Position numbers and translations under genes: made by a program. Positions 63,516 to 64,000 of a stretch of 64,000 bases of DNA are shown piece after piece (position 1 is the stretch's first letter; each line of letters begins with the position of its first letter). Origin of the DNA: Muscardinus avellanarius (taxonomy: Eukaryota; Chordata; Mammalia; Rodentia; Gliridae); assembly GCA_963383645.1 (NCBI GenBank), contig OY726563.1, positions 33,696,331 to 33,760,330 on the forward strand. The letters run 5' to 3'. The notes beneath the pieces were generated by a model, which saw nothing but the letters and a program-made list of their open reading frames with translations, was not told where the DNA came from and did not search any database.

Positions 63516-64000
63516 TGTCTGACAAGCTCTTGACCCAACACTGTTGTTAGATTCCCTTGGATCCTGCCAATAAAGGACTCCTCTTTTTTTTTTAATGTTT
63601 TAAAGCGAACAAATGAGTCACTTGCAACAAAATGAGGTCCAGTTAAGGTAAATATGTATAGCTCCTCCCAGTTTAGTAAACTTTGATACAACTAGACTTC
63701 AAATGAATACAAGAGGGAAGAATGAAGCGGTAACAGGAAACAATGTGATAGCTCCAAGTCCCAGTGTCACCCAGTGCAGGTGACCCGGGCTTCCAGCATT
63801 GAGACTCACCTACTGGTCTATAATCGCCTGTGGTCGGGAAGGAAGGAAGGAGGAGAGGAGGCTGTCAGGCCAGGAGCACCACACCCAAACCAGGGTAAGT
63901 ACTGGAGAAGAGGGTAGAAGGAAACGAGTCAAAACTCTATCTGAATTAGGTAAAAACTGAGAAAATCTATGTAAAGTGAGTCAGACTTCATTTAATGTAT
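63516..64000. other. Single-copy segment at window end
   Basis: No gene or repeat recognised. 'ccagggtaagtact' near 63891 matches a 5' splice-site consensus, but no acceptable exon could be traced upstream. Confidence 0.35.

Noticed and set aside
63880..63900. Donor splice site of a coding exon
   Set aside because: A single consensus match occurs often by chance and no open upstream exon with an acceptor could be traced.

Overview
The window is nuclear DNA of a rodent, almost certainly intergenic or deep intronic. The main evidence is more than 100 copies of one composite SINE. Its left half is a 7SL-derived (B1-like) monomer and its right half is a tRNA/BC1-derived ID unit ending in 'gggttcaatccccagtacc', joined by an A-rich linker. 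B1-ID composites of this kind are known from the squirrel-related clade and its relatives (Sciuridae, Aplodontiidae, Gliridae). The absence of mouse/rat-type B2 and B4 elements argues against a murid. The exact species cannot be read from the sequence.

I found no multi-exon protein gene. Two gene-derived copies stand out. At 47223-47970 there is an intronless, full-length, open copy of ribosomal protein S8 with a poly(A) tail and a perfect 15-bp target-site duplication (TSD). At 43183-43346 there is a full-length (164-nt) U1 snRNA-like sequence. Nearly all long open frames elsewhere are readings through SINEs and microsatellites.

Layout. 0-10 kb: MaLR-type LTR fragments loaded with SINEs, plus two repeat-poor islands (about 3.8-4.75 kb and 7.5-8.8 kb). 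10-17 kb: a decayed hAT transposase (10.4-11.2 kb), SINE arrays, a Tigger-type DNA element (about 14.95-15.26 kb) and a GC-rich single-copy stretch (16.3-17.1 kb). 17-28 kb: SINE arrays, L1 3' ends and many MLT1/MaLR LTRs. 28-44 kb: single-copy stretches (28.9-29.9, 31.3-32.1, 39.2-39.7 kb), an old split DNA element, two L1 3' ends and the U1 copy. 44-50 kb: a large compound microsatellite, an L1 split by an LTR, and the RPS8 retrocopy. 50-64 kb: two ERV LTRs (one a complete solo LTR at 54119-54830), an antisense L1 end, a chain of SINEs sharing one target site (56.2-57.2 kb), and MLT1 LTRs split by SINEs.

By diagnostic bases I separate four SINE types. D is the older form ('agtacttggg', 'caatccccagtac'). 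A has 'agcattcggg' and often 'gaggtcgaatgcccc'. B has 'aggtctgggagtatagc' and 'ttccacccccagtacc'. C has 'aagagaccctgtttcc' and 'gggcttccaggaacccc'. Nested insertions give a partial order: A, B and C inserted into D, and C into A. Strand in SINE entries is that of the SINE transcript; boundaries are read by eye to within a few bases unless a TSD is given.
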